Of a DNA stretch of 64,000 nucleotides, positions 53,443 through 62,812 are shown one piece after another; positions within the stretch are counted from its first letter, which is position 1, and every line of letters starts with the position of its first letter. The notes under the pieces were generated by a model. It saw only the letters and a list, made by a program, of their open reading frames with translations, did no database searches and had not been told where the DNA came from. The stretch is from contig CAVUIJ010000011.1 of NCBI GenBank assembly GCA_963741505.1, forward strand, positions 62,001 to 126,000, read 5' to 3'. Both the position numbers and the translations under genes were made by a program. The stretch is from JAKFWF01 sp963741505 (GTDB taxonomy: Bacteria > Pseudomonadota > Alphaproteobacteria > Rhizobiales > Hyphomicrobiaceae).

Positions 53443-56400
53443 TCACCCGCTGCTCCTCCCCAACCCCAGCAACTGCACGTTGCCGCCCGTGGCGGTTATG
53501 TCCGTCGTGCGCACGTGCTCGGTGGCGAAGCGGGTAAGATAATTGGGGCCGCCAGCTTTCGGACCGGTACCGGACAGGCCGTCGCCGCCGAACGGCTGCA
53601 CGCCGACGACGGCGCCGATCTGGTTGCGGTTGACGTAGAGATTGCCGACGCGGGCGTGCTCGGCGACGAAGTCGGCGACCGCGCCGATGCGACTGTGCAG
53701 CCCGAGTGTCAGGCCGAAGCCGGTGGCATTGATGTCGGCGATCACCCGGCCGAGCTGGCCTTGCGCGAACCGCACCACGTGCAGGATCGGCCCGAACACC
53801 TCGCGCTCGAGTTGGCCGATGCGGTCGATCTCGTAGACGGCGGGTCCGACGTAGGTGCCGGCGCGGCAGGCGGCCGGCACGGCGAGGTCAACCAGCACGC
53901 GCCGGGCCTCGCGATGCATGCGGACCTTGTGCGCCTCGAGCTTGTCCTGCGCCGCCTGGTCGATGACCGGGCCGATGTCGGTCGCATAGGAGAAGGGATC
54001 GCCGATGTCGAGCGCCGAAACCGCGCCGACCAGCATCTCGATCATCTTCGGTGCCACGTCGTCCTGGACGAACATCACGCGCGCCGCCGAGCAGCGCTGG
54101 CCGGCGCTGTCGAAGGCGGAGCGCACGACGTCGCGGATCACCTGTTCCGGCAAGGCGCTCGAGTCGACGATCATCGCGTTCAAGCCGCCGGTCTCGGCGA
54201 TGAAGGGGACGATCTCGGAGCGGCGGTCGGCGAGACCGCGCTGGATCGCCCAGGCGGTGTCGTTGGAGCCGGTAAAGGCGATGCCCTTGACGCGTCTGTC
54301 CTTGACCAGCGCTGCGCCGACTTCACCGCCGCCGGTCAGCAGATGCAGGACGTTCGCCGGCACGCCGGCCTCGTGCAGCAGCTGGGTCGCCAGATACGCG
54401 ACCACCGGCGTCTGCGCGGCGGGCTTGGCCAGCACCGGATTGCCGGCAGCGAGCGCCGCCGCCACCTGGCCGGTGAAGATCGCGATCGGGAAATTCCATG
54501 GGCTGATGCAGGCGAAGGGCCCTCGGCCACGAAATTCCATTGTGTTGGTCTCGCCGGTCGGGCCGGTCAATCTGGTTGGCCCTGAGAACAGCCGCCGTGC
54601 CTCGGTCGCGTAGTAGCGCAGGAAATCGACCGCTTCGCGCAGGTCGCCTTGCGCGTTCTCGAAGGTCTTGCCGGCCTCGCGCACGATCACCGCCATCAAG
54701 CGGGCGCGGTCGCGCTCGTAGAGATCGGCGGCGCGCTCGAGGATGGCGGCGCGTTCGATCCCGCCGCGGCGGTCCCAGGCGTGGGCGGCGGTTGTGGCAC
54801 TGGTGATCGCAGCGTCGATTGCTGCGGCGTCGGCGGCGCGCACCGTCCCGATGCGCTGGCGGCGGTCGTGCGGGCAGGCGACCAGGGTCGCCTCGGGGCC
54901 GCCGTTGATGGCGCGACCGTCGACCAGCGGGCCGACCGCGAACGAGCCGTCGAGCGCCGCACTCATCTCATCGGCGAGTCGGGCGCGGACGGCAGGTTCC
55001 GACAGCGGCAAGCCAAGGCTGTTGCGCCGCGCCGTGCCATAGATCGCGAGCGGGCTCGGTTGCAGCATTTCGCCGGCCGCCGGCCCCTTCTCGCGCTCGA
55101 TATCGGCCGCCTCTACCGGATCGCGGATGATCTCGGCGACCGGCGCCTCCTCGTCGGCGAGCCGGTTGACGAACGAGGTATTGGCGCCGTTCTCGAGCAG
55201 ACGCCGCACCAGATAGGCGAGCAGGTCCTCGTGGCCGCCGACCGGCGCGTAGATGCGGACTGCGCGACCAAGCTTCGTCGGCCCCACCACGTCCTCGTAC
55301 AGCGCCTCGCCCATGCCGTGCAGGCGCTGGAATTCGAACGGTGCGTTGCCACCGGCGGTGTAGGCGGCAGCGACCGTGTGGGCGTTGTGGGTGGCAAACT
55401 GTGGATAGAACGCCTGCGCGTCGGACAGCAGCAATCGCATGCTGGCGAGGTAGGACACGTCGGTGTGCAGCTTGCGGGTGAACACAGGATAGTCCTGCCA
55501 GCCGCGCTCCTGCGCCCACTTGATCTCGCTGTCCCAGTAGGCGCCCTTGACGAGGCGCACCGGAATGCGCTTCGCGCCGCGCTCCGACAGGCGCCTGAGC
55601 CAGCGCAGCACTGGGATCGCACGGCGGCCGTAGGCCTGCACCGCGAGGCCCAGTCCCGGCCAGCCATCGAGCGCGGGATCGGTGAAGACGCGACCGAACA
55701 GGCCAAGCGAGGGATCGAGCCGGTCCTGCTCCTCGGCATCGAGGGTGAGGCCGAGCCCACGCGCGCGGGCGGCATTCGCCAGCTCGACGACGAGCGACAC
55801 GAGTTCGGCGTCGAGCCGGGCCTCCTTGCCGGGCTCGTAGCGCGGATGGATCGCCGACAGCTTCACCGACAGGCTCGGCCGATCCATCAACGCATCGGGA
55901 TGAGCCGAGGCGAGCGGGCCTGCCGCCTTGCCGACGGCGTCGAGTGCTGCCATGTAGCGCTCGTAGTAGCGCTTGGCATCGGCTGCGGTCTTTGCCCCCT
56001 CGCCGAGCATGTCATAGGAGAAGCGATAGCCTTTGGCCTGCAACGGTGCTGCCCGCTTCAAGGCATCCGCGATGGTGGTGCCGAGCACGAACTGGTCGCC
56101 CATCACCTTCATCGCCTGGCGCAGCGCCTGGCGGATTACCGGTTCGCCGGAGCGCAGGACGAGGCGCTTCAGGATGTTGCCGACGCTGGCGCCTTTCACA
56201 TCCTTGAGCTTGACGATGTGCCCGGTCAGCATCAGCCCCCAGGTCGAGGCGTTGACGAACAGCGAGTCGGACGCCCCCATGTGCTTGCCCCACTGGCCGC
56301 TGCCGACCTTTTCGGCGATCAGCGCGTCGGCGGTCTCGGTGTCGGGAATGCGCAGCAGTGCCTCGGCCAGGCACATCAGGATGACGCCCTCCTCGGAGGT

Positions 56401-56637
56401 CAGGCCATATTCGTGCATGAAGGCGTCGATGCCCGAGAACTGGTGCCGGCCGGCGCGGGCGGTGTGGACGAAGCGACGGGCGAGGTCGGCGGTGCGGCGG
56501 CGCTCGTCCTCGGTGAAAATCGCGCGCTCGATCAGGCCGCCGACGAGGCGCATCTCCTCGACGAGATGATAGCTCGCGATCTCGTCGCGCGGCGGCAGTT
56601 CATTGCGCTGTTTCTCGGATTTTTCGGCATGTGCCAT
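53443..56637 (-). CDS. putA: bifunctional proline dehydrogenase/1-pyrroline-5-carboxylate dehydrogenase
   Basis: The 1064-residue cytosolic-membrane enzyme oxidises proline to glutamate in two steps. The FAD-dependent proline dehydrogenase half (about 90-470) includes DRPSLSVKLSAIHPRYEP and the LVKGAYWDSEIK strand. The NAD-dependent aldehyde dehydrogenase half (about 550-1030) has ISPWNFPIAIFTGQ, TGSNDTAWAIQ and the catalytic Cys in SAGQRCSAARV. There is no N-terminal ribbon-helix-helix, so it is not an autoregulator. ATG 56637 follows GGAG; a GTG nine codons earlier is possible. Confidence 0.95.
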   Translation of the reverse strand: MAHAEKSEKQRNELPPRDEIASYHLVEEMRLVGGLIERAIFTEDERRRTADLARRFVHTARAGRHQFSGIDAFMHEYGLTSEEGVILMCLAEALLRIPDTETADALIAEKVGSGQWGKHMGASDSLFVNASTWGLMLTGHIVKLKDVKGASVGNILKRLVLRSGEPVIRQALRQAMKVMGDQFVLGTTIADALKRAAPLQAKGYRFSYDMLGEGAKTAADAKRYYERYMAALDAVGKAAGPLASAHPDALMDRPSLSVKLSAIHPRYEPGKEARLDAELVSLVVELANAARARGLGLTLDAEEQDRLDPSLGLFGRVFTDPALDGWPGLGLAVQAYGRRAIPVLRWLRRLSERGAKRIPVRLVKGAYWDSEIKWAQERGWQDYPVFTRKLHTDVSYLASMRLLLSDAQAFYPQFATHNAHTVAAAYTAGGNAPFEFQRLHGMGEALYEDVVGPTKLGRAVRIYAPVGGHEDLLAYLVRRLLENGANTSFVNRLADEEAPVAEIIRDPVEAADIEREKGPAAGEMLQPSPLAIYGTARRNSLGLPLSEPAVRARLADEMSAALDGSFAVGPLVDGRAINGGPEATLVACPHDRRQRIGTVRAADAAAIDAAITSATTAAHAWDRRGGIERAAILERAADLYERDRARLMAVIVREAGKTFENAQGDLREAVDFLRYYATEARRLFSGPTRLTGPTGETNTMEFRGRGPFACISPWNFPIAIFTGQVAAALAAGNPVLAKPAAQTPVVAYLATQLLHEAGVPANVLHLLTGGGEVGAALVKDRRVKGIAFTGSNDTAWAIQRGLADRRSEIVPFIAETGGLNAMIVDSSALPEQVIRDVVRSAFDSAGQRCSAARVMFVQDDVAPKMIEMLVGAVSALDIGDPFSYATDIGPVIDQAAQDKLEAHKVRMHREARRVLVDLAVPAACRAGTYVGPAVYEIDRIGQLEREVFGPILHVVRFAQGQLGRVIADINATGFGLTLGLHSRIGAVADFVAEHARVGNLYVNRNQIGAVVGVQPFGGDGLSGTGPKAGGPNYLTRFATEHVRTTDITATGGNVQLLGLGRSSG

Positions 56638-56772
56638 AGCCCGCTGCTCCGCATTCCGGCCCACGATTGAATCAGTCGCGGCAGAATAGCAGATGCCGCA
56701 CGCCGTGGCGCGCCATCGACTTTTCCGGCGATCCGCGCTCTATGTCGACCATCCAATTCGCGGGAGGGAGCC

Positions 56773-57819
56773 ATGCAGGCACGTCGGGTGATCACGGTGG
56801 TTGGCTGCCACGCCGAGGGCGAAATTGGCGACGTCATCACCGGCGGCGTACTGCCGCCGGCGGGTGCCGACATGCTCGAAAAGAAGCTCGCCATGGAGCG
56901 CGAGCACGACCACGTCCGCCGCCTGTTGATCCAGGAGCCGCGCGGCTCGGTCGCCCGCCATGTCAATCTGATCGTACCGCCGACCAGGGGCGACTGCGTC
57001 GCCGGCGCCATCGTCATGGAGCCGACCGAGTACCCGCCGATGTCGGGCTCGAATACCATGTGCATCGCAACCGTGCTGCTCGAGACGGGGATCGTGCCGA
57101 TGGCCGAGCCGGTGACCGAGCTGCGCCTCGACATGCCGGCCGGCCCGGTCGATGTGATCGCGACCTGCGAGCGCGGCAAGGTGACCGGCGTCACCATCCG
57201 CAACGTGCCGGCGATGGCGCTGAAGCTCGATGCGTCTTTGGAGGTCGCCGGTCAGGGCACATTGAAAATCGACATCTCCTACGGCGGCATGATCTTCGCG
57301 ATCGTTGATGCCAAAGCGGCGGGGTTCGCGGTCGCGCCGGACGAAGCGCGCGACCTTGCCGTCCTTGGCGAGAAGGTGAGGATTGCGGCACGCGAGCAGC
57401 ATCCGGTGGCCCACCCGTTGCATCCGGAGATTGCGGGCGTCTCGATCGTGCAGTTCGCCGGCCCGTTCAATGGCCCGGACCAGGTGTCGCGCAACACCTG
57501 CATCGTCGCGCCGGGCCGTTCCGACCGCTCGCCAACCGGCACCGGCACCTGCGCTCGCATGGCCGTGCTGCATGCGCGCGGACTGCTGAAAGTGGGCCAG
57601 GGCATCGTGCACGAATCGATCATCGGCTCGCGCTTCAAGGGCCGCATCCTGGGCGAGACGACGGTCGCAGGCGTCAAGGCGATCGAGCCCGAGATAACGG
57701 GGCGCGCCTGGATCACCGGATTGCACCAGTATTTCGTCGACCCGAGCGACCCCTGGCCCGAAGGCTACGTCGTCGCCGACACCTGGGGCACCAGCGGTAC
57801 GGTGCGACAAGGCGGGTGA
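56773..57819 (+). CDS. proline racemase-family enzyme (Ser/Thr variant; probable 3-hydroxyproline dehydratase-like)
   Basis: The 348-residue protein has the family fold with GCHAEGEIGDVI at 11-22. The two catalytic positions, Cys in classical racemases, are Ser91 (PPMSGSNTM) and Thr255 (DRSPTGTGTCAR). Thr at the second site is known for trans-3-hydroxy-L-proline dehydratases, but those have Cys at the first. The enzyme is divergent to putA, which fits hydroxyproline or proline metabolism. The exact reaction is uncertain. Confidence 0.8.
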   Translation: MQARRVITVVGCHAEGEIGDVITGGVLPPAGADMLEKKLAMEREHDHVRRLLIQEPRGSVARHVNLIVPPTRGDCVAGAIVMEPTEYPPMSGSNTMCIATVLLETGIVPMAEPVTELRLDMPAGPVDVIATCERGKVTGVTIRNVPAMALKLDASLEVAGQGTLKIDISYGGMIFAIVDAKAAGFAVAPDEARDLAVLGEKVRIAAREQHPVAHPLHPEIAGVSIVQFAGPFNGPDQVSRNTCIVAPGRSDRSPTGTGTCARMAVLHARGLLKVGQGIVHESIIGSRFKGRILGETTVAGVKAIEPEITGRAWITGLHQYFVDPSDPWPEGYVVADTWGTSGTVRQGG

Positions 57820-57984
57820 CGCAGTCATCCGCGAGGGTGCAACGGCGACGGTCGTAACGCGATCTCGTCGATGACGCGAACAAAAAACGACTGGTGGCGG
57901 CGGCCGGAAAGCCTTGATCCAGGGCAAGGCGCAGATGGCGGCGATCGCTATCGTTGTTGAGATCCTATGCGGGGAAACGCCGTC

Positions 57985-58119
57985 ATGGCCAAGACCCTCG
58001 AGCTTTTGACCACTGATCCATTGGCGCAATTTGCGCTCGCTGGGCTTGCGGTGACCATACTCGTCAACATTGGAATTTTCGTGTTTGTGATGACCCGCCG
58101 CACCCCCCCGAAGCAATAG
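57985..58119 (+). CDS. small single-span membrane protein
   Basis: The 44-residue frame reads MAKTLELLTTDPLAQFALAG followed by a strong hydrophobic helix (LAVTILVNIGIFVFVM) and a basic end, TRRTPPKQ. GGGGAA stands upstream. An in-frame ATG six codons earlier is less likely. The topology (Asn in the helix, basic C-terminus) is that of a real small membrane protein. Function is unknown. Confidence 0.55.
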   Translation: MAKTLELLTTDPLAQFALAGLAVTILVNIGIFVFVMTRRTPPKQ

Positions 58120-58299
58120 GCAGCGGTTGCTCGATCGACTGATCGTCGTCGCAATCGACAGGCGGCTGCGACGGCGCGGGTCGCGCGCCCAGCGGTGTCA
58201 GGCCTGATTGTGCATTCGGCCGCTTGACGCCGGTCAAGGTCGCTCGCCGCTGCCGATGCCAGCGTTTCTTTGTCGTGCATTCCAACAGCGAGGCGAGCG

Positions 58300-58992
58300 A
58301 TGAAAGCGCAAGACATCATGACCCGGGATGTCATTACCGTCAGTCCCGACAAGTCGATCAAGGATATCGCCGCCCTGATGGTCGAAAAGCATATCAGCGG
58401 CATTCCGGTGGTCGGCACCGACGGTGCCATCATCGGCATGGTCAGCCAGAGCGATCTGCTGCATCGGGCCGAGGTCGGCACGCAGCGCAAGCACAAATGG
58501 TGGTTCCGCCTGTTCGCCGACTCGAATGCGCTCGCCAATGAATTCGTCAAGACGCATGGTCACAAGGCGCACGACATCATGACCCGCTATGTGGTCTCGG
58601 TGCGCGAGGACGCAGAGCTGCGCGACGTTGCCGACATCCTCGACAAGCATCGCATCAAGCGTGTGCCGGTGGTGAAGGATGGACGCCTCATCGGCCTTAT
58701 CACCCGCGGCGATCTCGTCCGCGCGCTGAGCCTGACGCAGGTCTCGAAGTCGGCCAAGAAGGTCGACAATGCCGCCCTGCACAAGGCGCTGCAGGACCGG
58801 ATCCAAAAGCAGCCGTGGATCAACAAGACCTACATCAATCTCACCGCCAATGACGGCGTGGTCGAGATGTGGGGTTTCGTCGATTCGGCCGAGCAGCACC
58901 GCGCACTGCGTCTACTGGTCGAGGAGACCGAGGGCGTCACCAAAGTGGACGACAAAATTGCGGTTGGCCTGCCCTATCGCGGCGGGATCTGA
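58300..58992 (+). CDS. CBS-pair and BON-domain protein
   Basis: The 230-residue cytoplasmic protein has two CBS motifs (AQDIMTRDVITVSPDKSI at about 3-20 and AHDIMTRYVVSVREDAEL near 95-112) joined by a charged linker. It ends with a BON domain (INLTANDGVVEMWGFVDS near 187-204). CBS pairs bind adenylates; BON domains bind lipid or peptide surfaces. The combination is widespread and probably a stress or energy sensor. A TTG ten codons upstream is not needed. Confidence 0.9.
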   Translation: MKAQDIMTRDVITVSPDKSIKDIAALMVEKHISGIPVVGTDGAIIGMVSQSDLLHRAEVGTQRKHKWWFRLFADSNALANEFVKTHGHKAHDIMTRYVVSVREDAELRDVADILDKHRIKRVPVVKDGRLIGLITRGDLVRALSLTQVSKSAKKVDNAALHKALQDRIQKQPWINKTYINLTANDGVVEMWGFVDSAEQHRALRLLVEETEGVTKVDDKIAVGLPYRGGI

Positions 58993-59071
58993 TACCGCCA
59001 TCGCGCTGCTATTCGCATGCCAACATGGCGGCATGATCGGTCCCGGCAACGTGCCGGGACGGGCTGTGTTG

Positions 59072-60523
59072 TTACCCCGGTCCCCACTTCTTCCAGTAGG
59101 CGCCGAACAGGGCTTCCTCGCTTGGGCGATCCTCGGGGATGGTGGTGACGAGGTGGGTGATGTTGACGAAGCAGCGCCAGTTGAGATTGTCGCTGATCGC
59201 GTTGCCCTGCCAGGTGCCGCAACCCATGGTCAGCGTGAAGGCCAGGCCGTTGTCGTAGCCGCCACCGTTGCCGAAGGTGTGGGCCTGGTTGACCAGCACG
59301 CGCACCACGTCGGTCTTTTCGGCGAGCGCGCGGGCATGCGCCATATCCTTGGTGTGGATGCCGCAGGAATGGCCTCGGCCCTGGTAGTCGAGGATGGCGC
59401 GGGTGACGCGGGCGGCATCATCGAAGTTCTTGGCGCGGTAGATCGTCAAGACCAGCGACAGCTTCTCGCCGGATAACGGATGCGCCTTGCCGATGCCGGT
59501 CTCCTCGACCATCACGAACTTGGCGGCCGCGGCCTTCGCCGGCAACTCGAACACGCGGGCGAGCGCTTCCGGCCCTTGCGCGATGACGTTGCGGTTGAGC
59601 TTGCCGTCCTGCCACAGCCGCTCGACGATGCGGCCGCGCTCCGCTGCGCTCGCCATGTAGCCGCCCTGGTGCTCGAGCGCGGCGATCGCCCGGTCGTAGA
59701 CGCTATCGACGATCACCACCGCGTTCTCCGACGAACATGAGGTCGCGTGGTCGAACGTCTTCGAAGCCATGATCTTCTCCGCCGCGTCGTCGAGATCGGC
59801 CGAGGCGTCGATGATTACCGGCACGTTGCCCAAGCCGACGCCGAGTGCGGGCTTGCCCGACTTGTAGGACTGCTTGACGTTGACCTGGCTGCCGGTGCAC
59901 ACGACGAGGTCGGATTGCTCCATCAATTGCGTCGTCATTTCGCGGGTGACGGGGGCGGGCAAGATCTGCACCAGATCCTCGGGCAAGCCGATCTTCTTCA
60001 GTTCCGCGCGCATGCCGTCGACGGCGGGCTTCGAGGCCGCCCAAGCGTTCGGCGGCGGCGCGATGATGATCGCATTGCCGCCCTTCACCGCCATCATCGC
60101 CTTGTTGACCGGCGTTGCGCTCGGGTTGGTCGACGGCGTTATCGCCGCCACTACTCCGACCGGCTTCGCCCACTTGACGAGCCCCTTCTCCGGAATTTCC
60201 TCGATGATGCCGGTCGATTTCACCCGCAGCAGGTCGCGCAGCGTGCCGAAGGTCTTGCGCTGGTTCTTGATGATCTTACTGTCGACGCGGCCGATGCCGG
60301 TGACTTCGACCGCGATCTCGGCGAGGCGCTTGGCGCGGCCGGGCTCGTAGATCGACCATGCGAGCGCGGTAACCGCCTCGTCGATGCGCGGCTGCCCGTG
60401 CATTTCGATTTCTGCGGCGAATGTCGCCATTGCCCGGCGCGCGTTGGCGATCAGTGGCGAAATACTGTCGGCTTGCGACTTGTGGTCGACTATGGTGGCC
60501 AAGTTCAAGCTCTCCTCCAACAT
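59072..60523 (-). CDS. acylating sulfoacetaldehyde/acetaldehyde dehydrogenase (SauS-like)
   Basis: The 483-residue NAD(P)/CoA-dependent aldehyde dehydrogenase of the acylating type has VAAITPSTNPSATPVNKAMM and the catalytic Cys in DHATSCSSENAVVIVDS. The phrase GVGLGNVPVIID is typical of acylating enzymes. Being divergent to xsc, it may convert sulfoacetyl-CoA to sulfoacetaldehyde (SauS), feeding Xsc. ATG 60523 follows GGG; substrate choice rests on the neighbour. Confidence 0.8.
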   Translation of the reverse strand: MLEESLNLATIVDHKSQADSISPLIANARRAMATFAAEIEMHGQPRIDEAVTALAWSIYEPGRAKRLAEIAVEVTGIGRVDSKIIKNQRKTFGTLRDLLRVKSTGIIEEIPEKGLVKWAKPVGVVAAITPSTNPSATPVNKAMMAVKGGNAIIIAPPPNAWAASKPAVDGMRAELKKIGLPEDLVQILPAPVTREMTTQLMEQSDLVVCTGSQVNVKQSYKSGKPALGVGLGNVPVIIDASADLDDAAEKIMASKTFDHATSCSSENAVVIVDSVYDRAIAALEHQGGYMASAAERGRIVERLWQDGKLNRNVIAQGPEALARVFELPAKAAAAKFVMVEETGIGKAHPLSGEKLSLVLTIYRAKNFDDAARVTRAILDYQGRGHSCGIHTKDMAHARALAEKTDVVRVLVNQAHTFGNGGGYDNGLAFTLTMGCGTWQGNAISDNLNWRCFVNITHLVTTIPEDRPSEEALFGAYWKKWGPG

Positions 60524-60668
60524 CCCTGGCGGATTTGACAGTCGTCGAAGGCCCGTGTCAAATCGCGAGACGTTTTGTTTCTCCTGGCGGAACGATCCTG
60601 CTGCTCGGGCCCGCGCCGGACGATAACGCAAACAACATCGCTCCACCATCGAACAAGGAACCAGCCCC

Positions 60669-62444
60669 ATGCGCATGACAACCGAAGAGGCGTTCGTGAA
60701 GGTGCTGCAGATGCATGGCATTGAACACGCCTTCGGCATCATCGGCTCGGCCTTCATGCCGATCTCGGACCTGTTCCCGAAGGCGGGCATCACCTTCTGG
60801 GACGTCGCCCACGAGTGCAACGGCGGCTACATCTGCGACGGTTATACCCGTGCCTCCGGCAAGATCGGCATGTGCATCGCCCAGAACGGCCCCGGCATCA
60901 CCAACTTCGTCACCGCGGTCAAGACCGCCTACTGGAACCACACGCCGATGCTGCTCGTCACGCCGCAGGCGGCCAACAAGACGATCGGCATGGGCGGCTT
61001 CCAGGAAGTCGAGCAGATGGCGCTGTTTCGCGACATGGTCTGCTACCAGGAGGAAGTGCGCGATCCCTCCCGCATCGCCGAGGTGCTCAATCGTGTCATC
61101 CTGAAGTCGAAGCGACTGTCGGCGCCGGCGCAGATCAACGTGCCGCGCGACTACTGGACCCAGGTCATCGACATCGCAATGCCGGCGATCGTCGAGTTCG
61201 AGCGCCCGGCCGGCGGCGCCGCGGCCATCGCGGAAGCGGCGAAGCTGCTGTCGGACGCCAAGTTTCCGGTGATCCTGTCCGGCGCCGGCGTCGTCATCGG
61301 CAACGCCATCCCCGATTGCGTGGCGCTGGCCGAGAAGCTCGATGCGCCGGTGTGCTCGGGCTACCAGCACAACGACAGTTTCCCCGGCAGCCATCGCCTC
61401 GCCTGCGGCCCGCTCGGCTACAACGGCTCCAAGGCTGCGATGGAGCTGATCGCCAAGGCCGACGTGGTGCTGGCGCTCGGCACCCGCCTCAACCCGTTCT
61501 CGACGCTGCCCGGCTACGGCATCGACTATTGGCCGAAGAACGCCAAGGTGATCCAGGTCGACATCAACGCCGATCGCATCGGCTTGACCAAGCCGGTCAC
61601 CGTCGGCATCTGCGGCGATGCCAAGCAGGTCGCCCAGCAGATCCTGGCCAAGCTGACGCCGACCGCCGGCAACGCCGGCCGCGAGGAGCGCAAGGCGCTG
61701 ATCCACAAGACCAAGTCGGCGTGGCTGCAGGCACTGTCCGGCATGGATCACGAGGACGATGATCCGGGCACCACCTGGAACGAGCGCGCCCGAAGCAAGG
61801 ACCCGCAGCGGATGTCGCCGCGCCAGGCCTGGCGGGCAATCCAGGCCGGCCTGCCGAAGGATGCGATCATCTCGTCCGACATCGGCAACAACTGCGCCAT
61901 CGGCAACGCTTATCCGAGCTTCGAGCAGGGCCGGAAATACCTGTCCCCCGGCCTGTTCGGTCCGTGCGGCTACGGCTTCCCGTCGATCATCGGCGCCAAG
62001 ATCGGCTGCCCGGACACGCCGGTGGTCGGCTTCGCCGGCGACGGCGCTTTCGGCATCTCGATGAGTGAAATGAGCTCGATCGGCCGCGAGGAATGGCCGG
62101 GCATCACAATGGTCGTCTTTCGCAACTACCAGTGGGGTGCGGAGAAGCGCAATTCGACACTGTGGTACGACGACAATTTCGTCGGCACCGAGCTCGACCC
62201 GCATCTGTCCTACGCCAAGGTAGCGGAAGGCTGTGGCCTCAAGGGCGTGACTGTGCGCACCCAGCCGGAGCTGACGGCGGCGCTGAAGGAAGCCTGCGAA
62301 GCGCAGAAGAAGCGGGTGACGACCTTCATCGAGGTCATCCTCAACCAGGAATTGGGCGAGCCGTTCCGCCGCGACGCCATGAAGAAGCCGGTCGAGGTCG
62401 CCGGCATTTCCAAGGCCGACATGCGCCCGCAGAAGGTCGACTGA
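60669..62444 (+). CDS. xsc: sulfoacetaldehyde acetyltransferase
   Basis: The 591-residue thiamine-diphosphate enzyme splits sulfoacetaldehyde with phosphate into acetyl phosphate and sulfite. It matches Xsc across its length: the N-terminal IEHAFGIIGSAFMPISDLFP with HECNGGYICDGYTRASGK, and the ThDP motif GDGAFGISMSEMSSIGR ending NQ. The closely related acetolactate synthases have a different start. AAGGA precedes the ATG. It is divergent to the acylating dehydrogenase (145-base gap). Confidence 0.92.
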   Translation: MRMTTEEAFVKVLQMHGIEHAFGIIGSAFMPISDLFPKAGITFWDVAHECNGGYICDGYTRASGKIGMCIAQNGPGITNFVTAVKTAYWNHTPMLLVTPQAANKTIGMGGFQEVEQMALFRDMVCYQEEVRDPSRIAEVLNRVILKSKRLSAPAQINVPRDYWTQVIDIAMPAIVEFERPAGGAAAIAEAAKLLSDAKFPVILSGAGVVIGNAIPDCVALAEKLDAPVCSGYQHNDSFPGSHRLACGPLGYNGSKAAMELIAKADVVLALGTRLNPFSTLPGYGIDYWPKNAKVIQVDINADRIGLTKPVTVGICGDAKQVAQQILAKLTPTAGNAGREERKALIHKTKSAWLQALSGMDHEDDDPGTTWNERARSKDPQRMSPRQAWRAIQAGLPKDAIISSDIGNNCAIGNAYPSFEQGRKYLSPGLFGPCGYGFPSIIGAKIGCPDTPVVGFAGDGAFGISMSEMSSIGREEWPGITMVVFRNYQWGAEKRNSTLWYDDNFVGTELDPHLSYAKVAEGCGLKGVTVRTQPELTAALKEACEAQKKRVTTFIEVILNQELGEPFRRDAMKKPVEVAGISKADMRPQKVD

Positions 62445-62812
62445 GACGGTCGATTGATCAGCCCTTGCCGGCGCCAGGCGGCGAGCGATCGCCCCGCAGC
62501 CGTTGCGAAAGTGCAATGTCGACGCAGCTCGAGCGATGCGCTCGTCCCGGCTTCGACCTGGATGGGCTTGCGGCTGACCGCGGTCCAGCGGCGAGGCGCG
62601 CCCTGGCGCACGAGCCGTTGCGTGGTGCATCGTCGCGTTCGACAAGGCGTGGGCCGAAGGTGGATCGGTCGAGCGGTCCAGGAGAAAAATGCGAATTTCG
62701 CAAGGCGACGGTCGCTTTAACCTAGTTTGTTCAGTGTGCTTGTCCTGCTGCGATCGGCCATTTACCCATCTGTCCAGCGATTTTCGGCCCCCACTGATTG
62801 ACTGTCACGAAT
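62445..62812. other. gap between xsc and the bactofilin gene
   Basis: There is no credible gene and no phosphotransacetylase or sulfite exporter fragment. Promoter signals for bactofilin were not identified. Confidence 0.5.

Noticed and set aside
54649..56670. A 673-codon plus-strand frame opposite putA
   Set aside because: It covers the reverse of conserved PutA domains and shows no domain of its own.
60669..62444. Acetolactate synthase large subunit
   Set aside because: The same thiamine family, but the N-terminal sequence and the acylating dehydrogenase neighbour match sulfoacetaldehyde acetyltransferase; no small subunit follows.
60558..62645. A 695-codon minus-strand frame opposite xsc
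   Set aside because: Xsc is conserved over its full length on the other strand; this frame has only His- and Arg-rich sequence.
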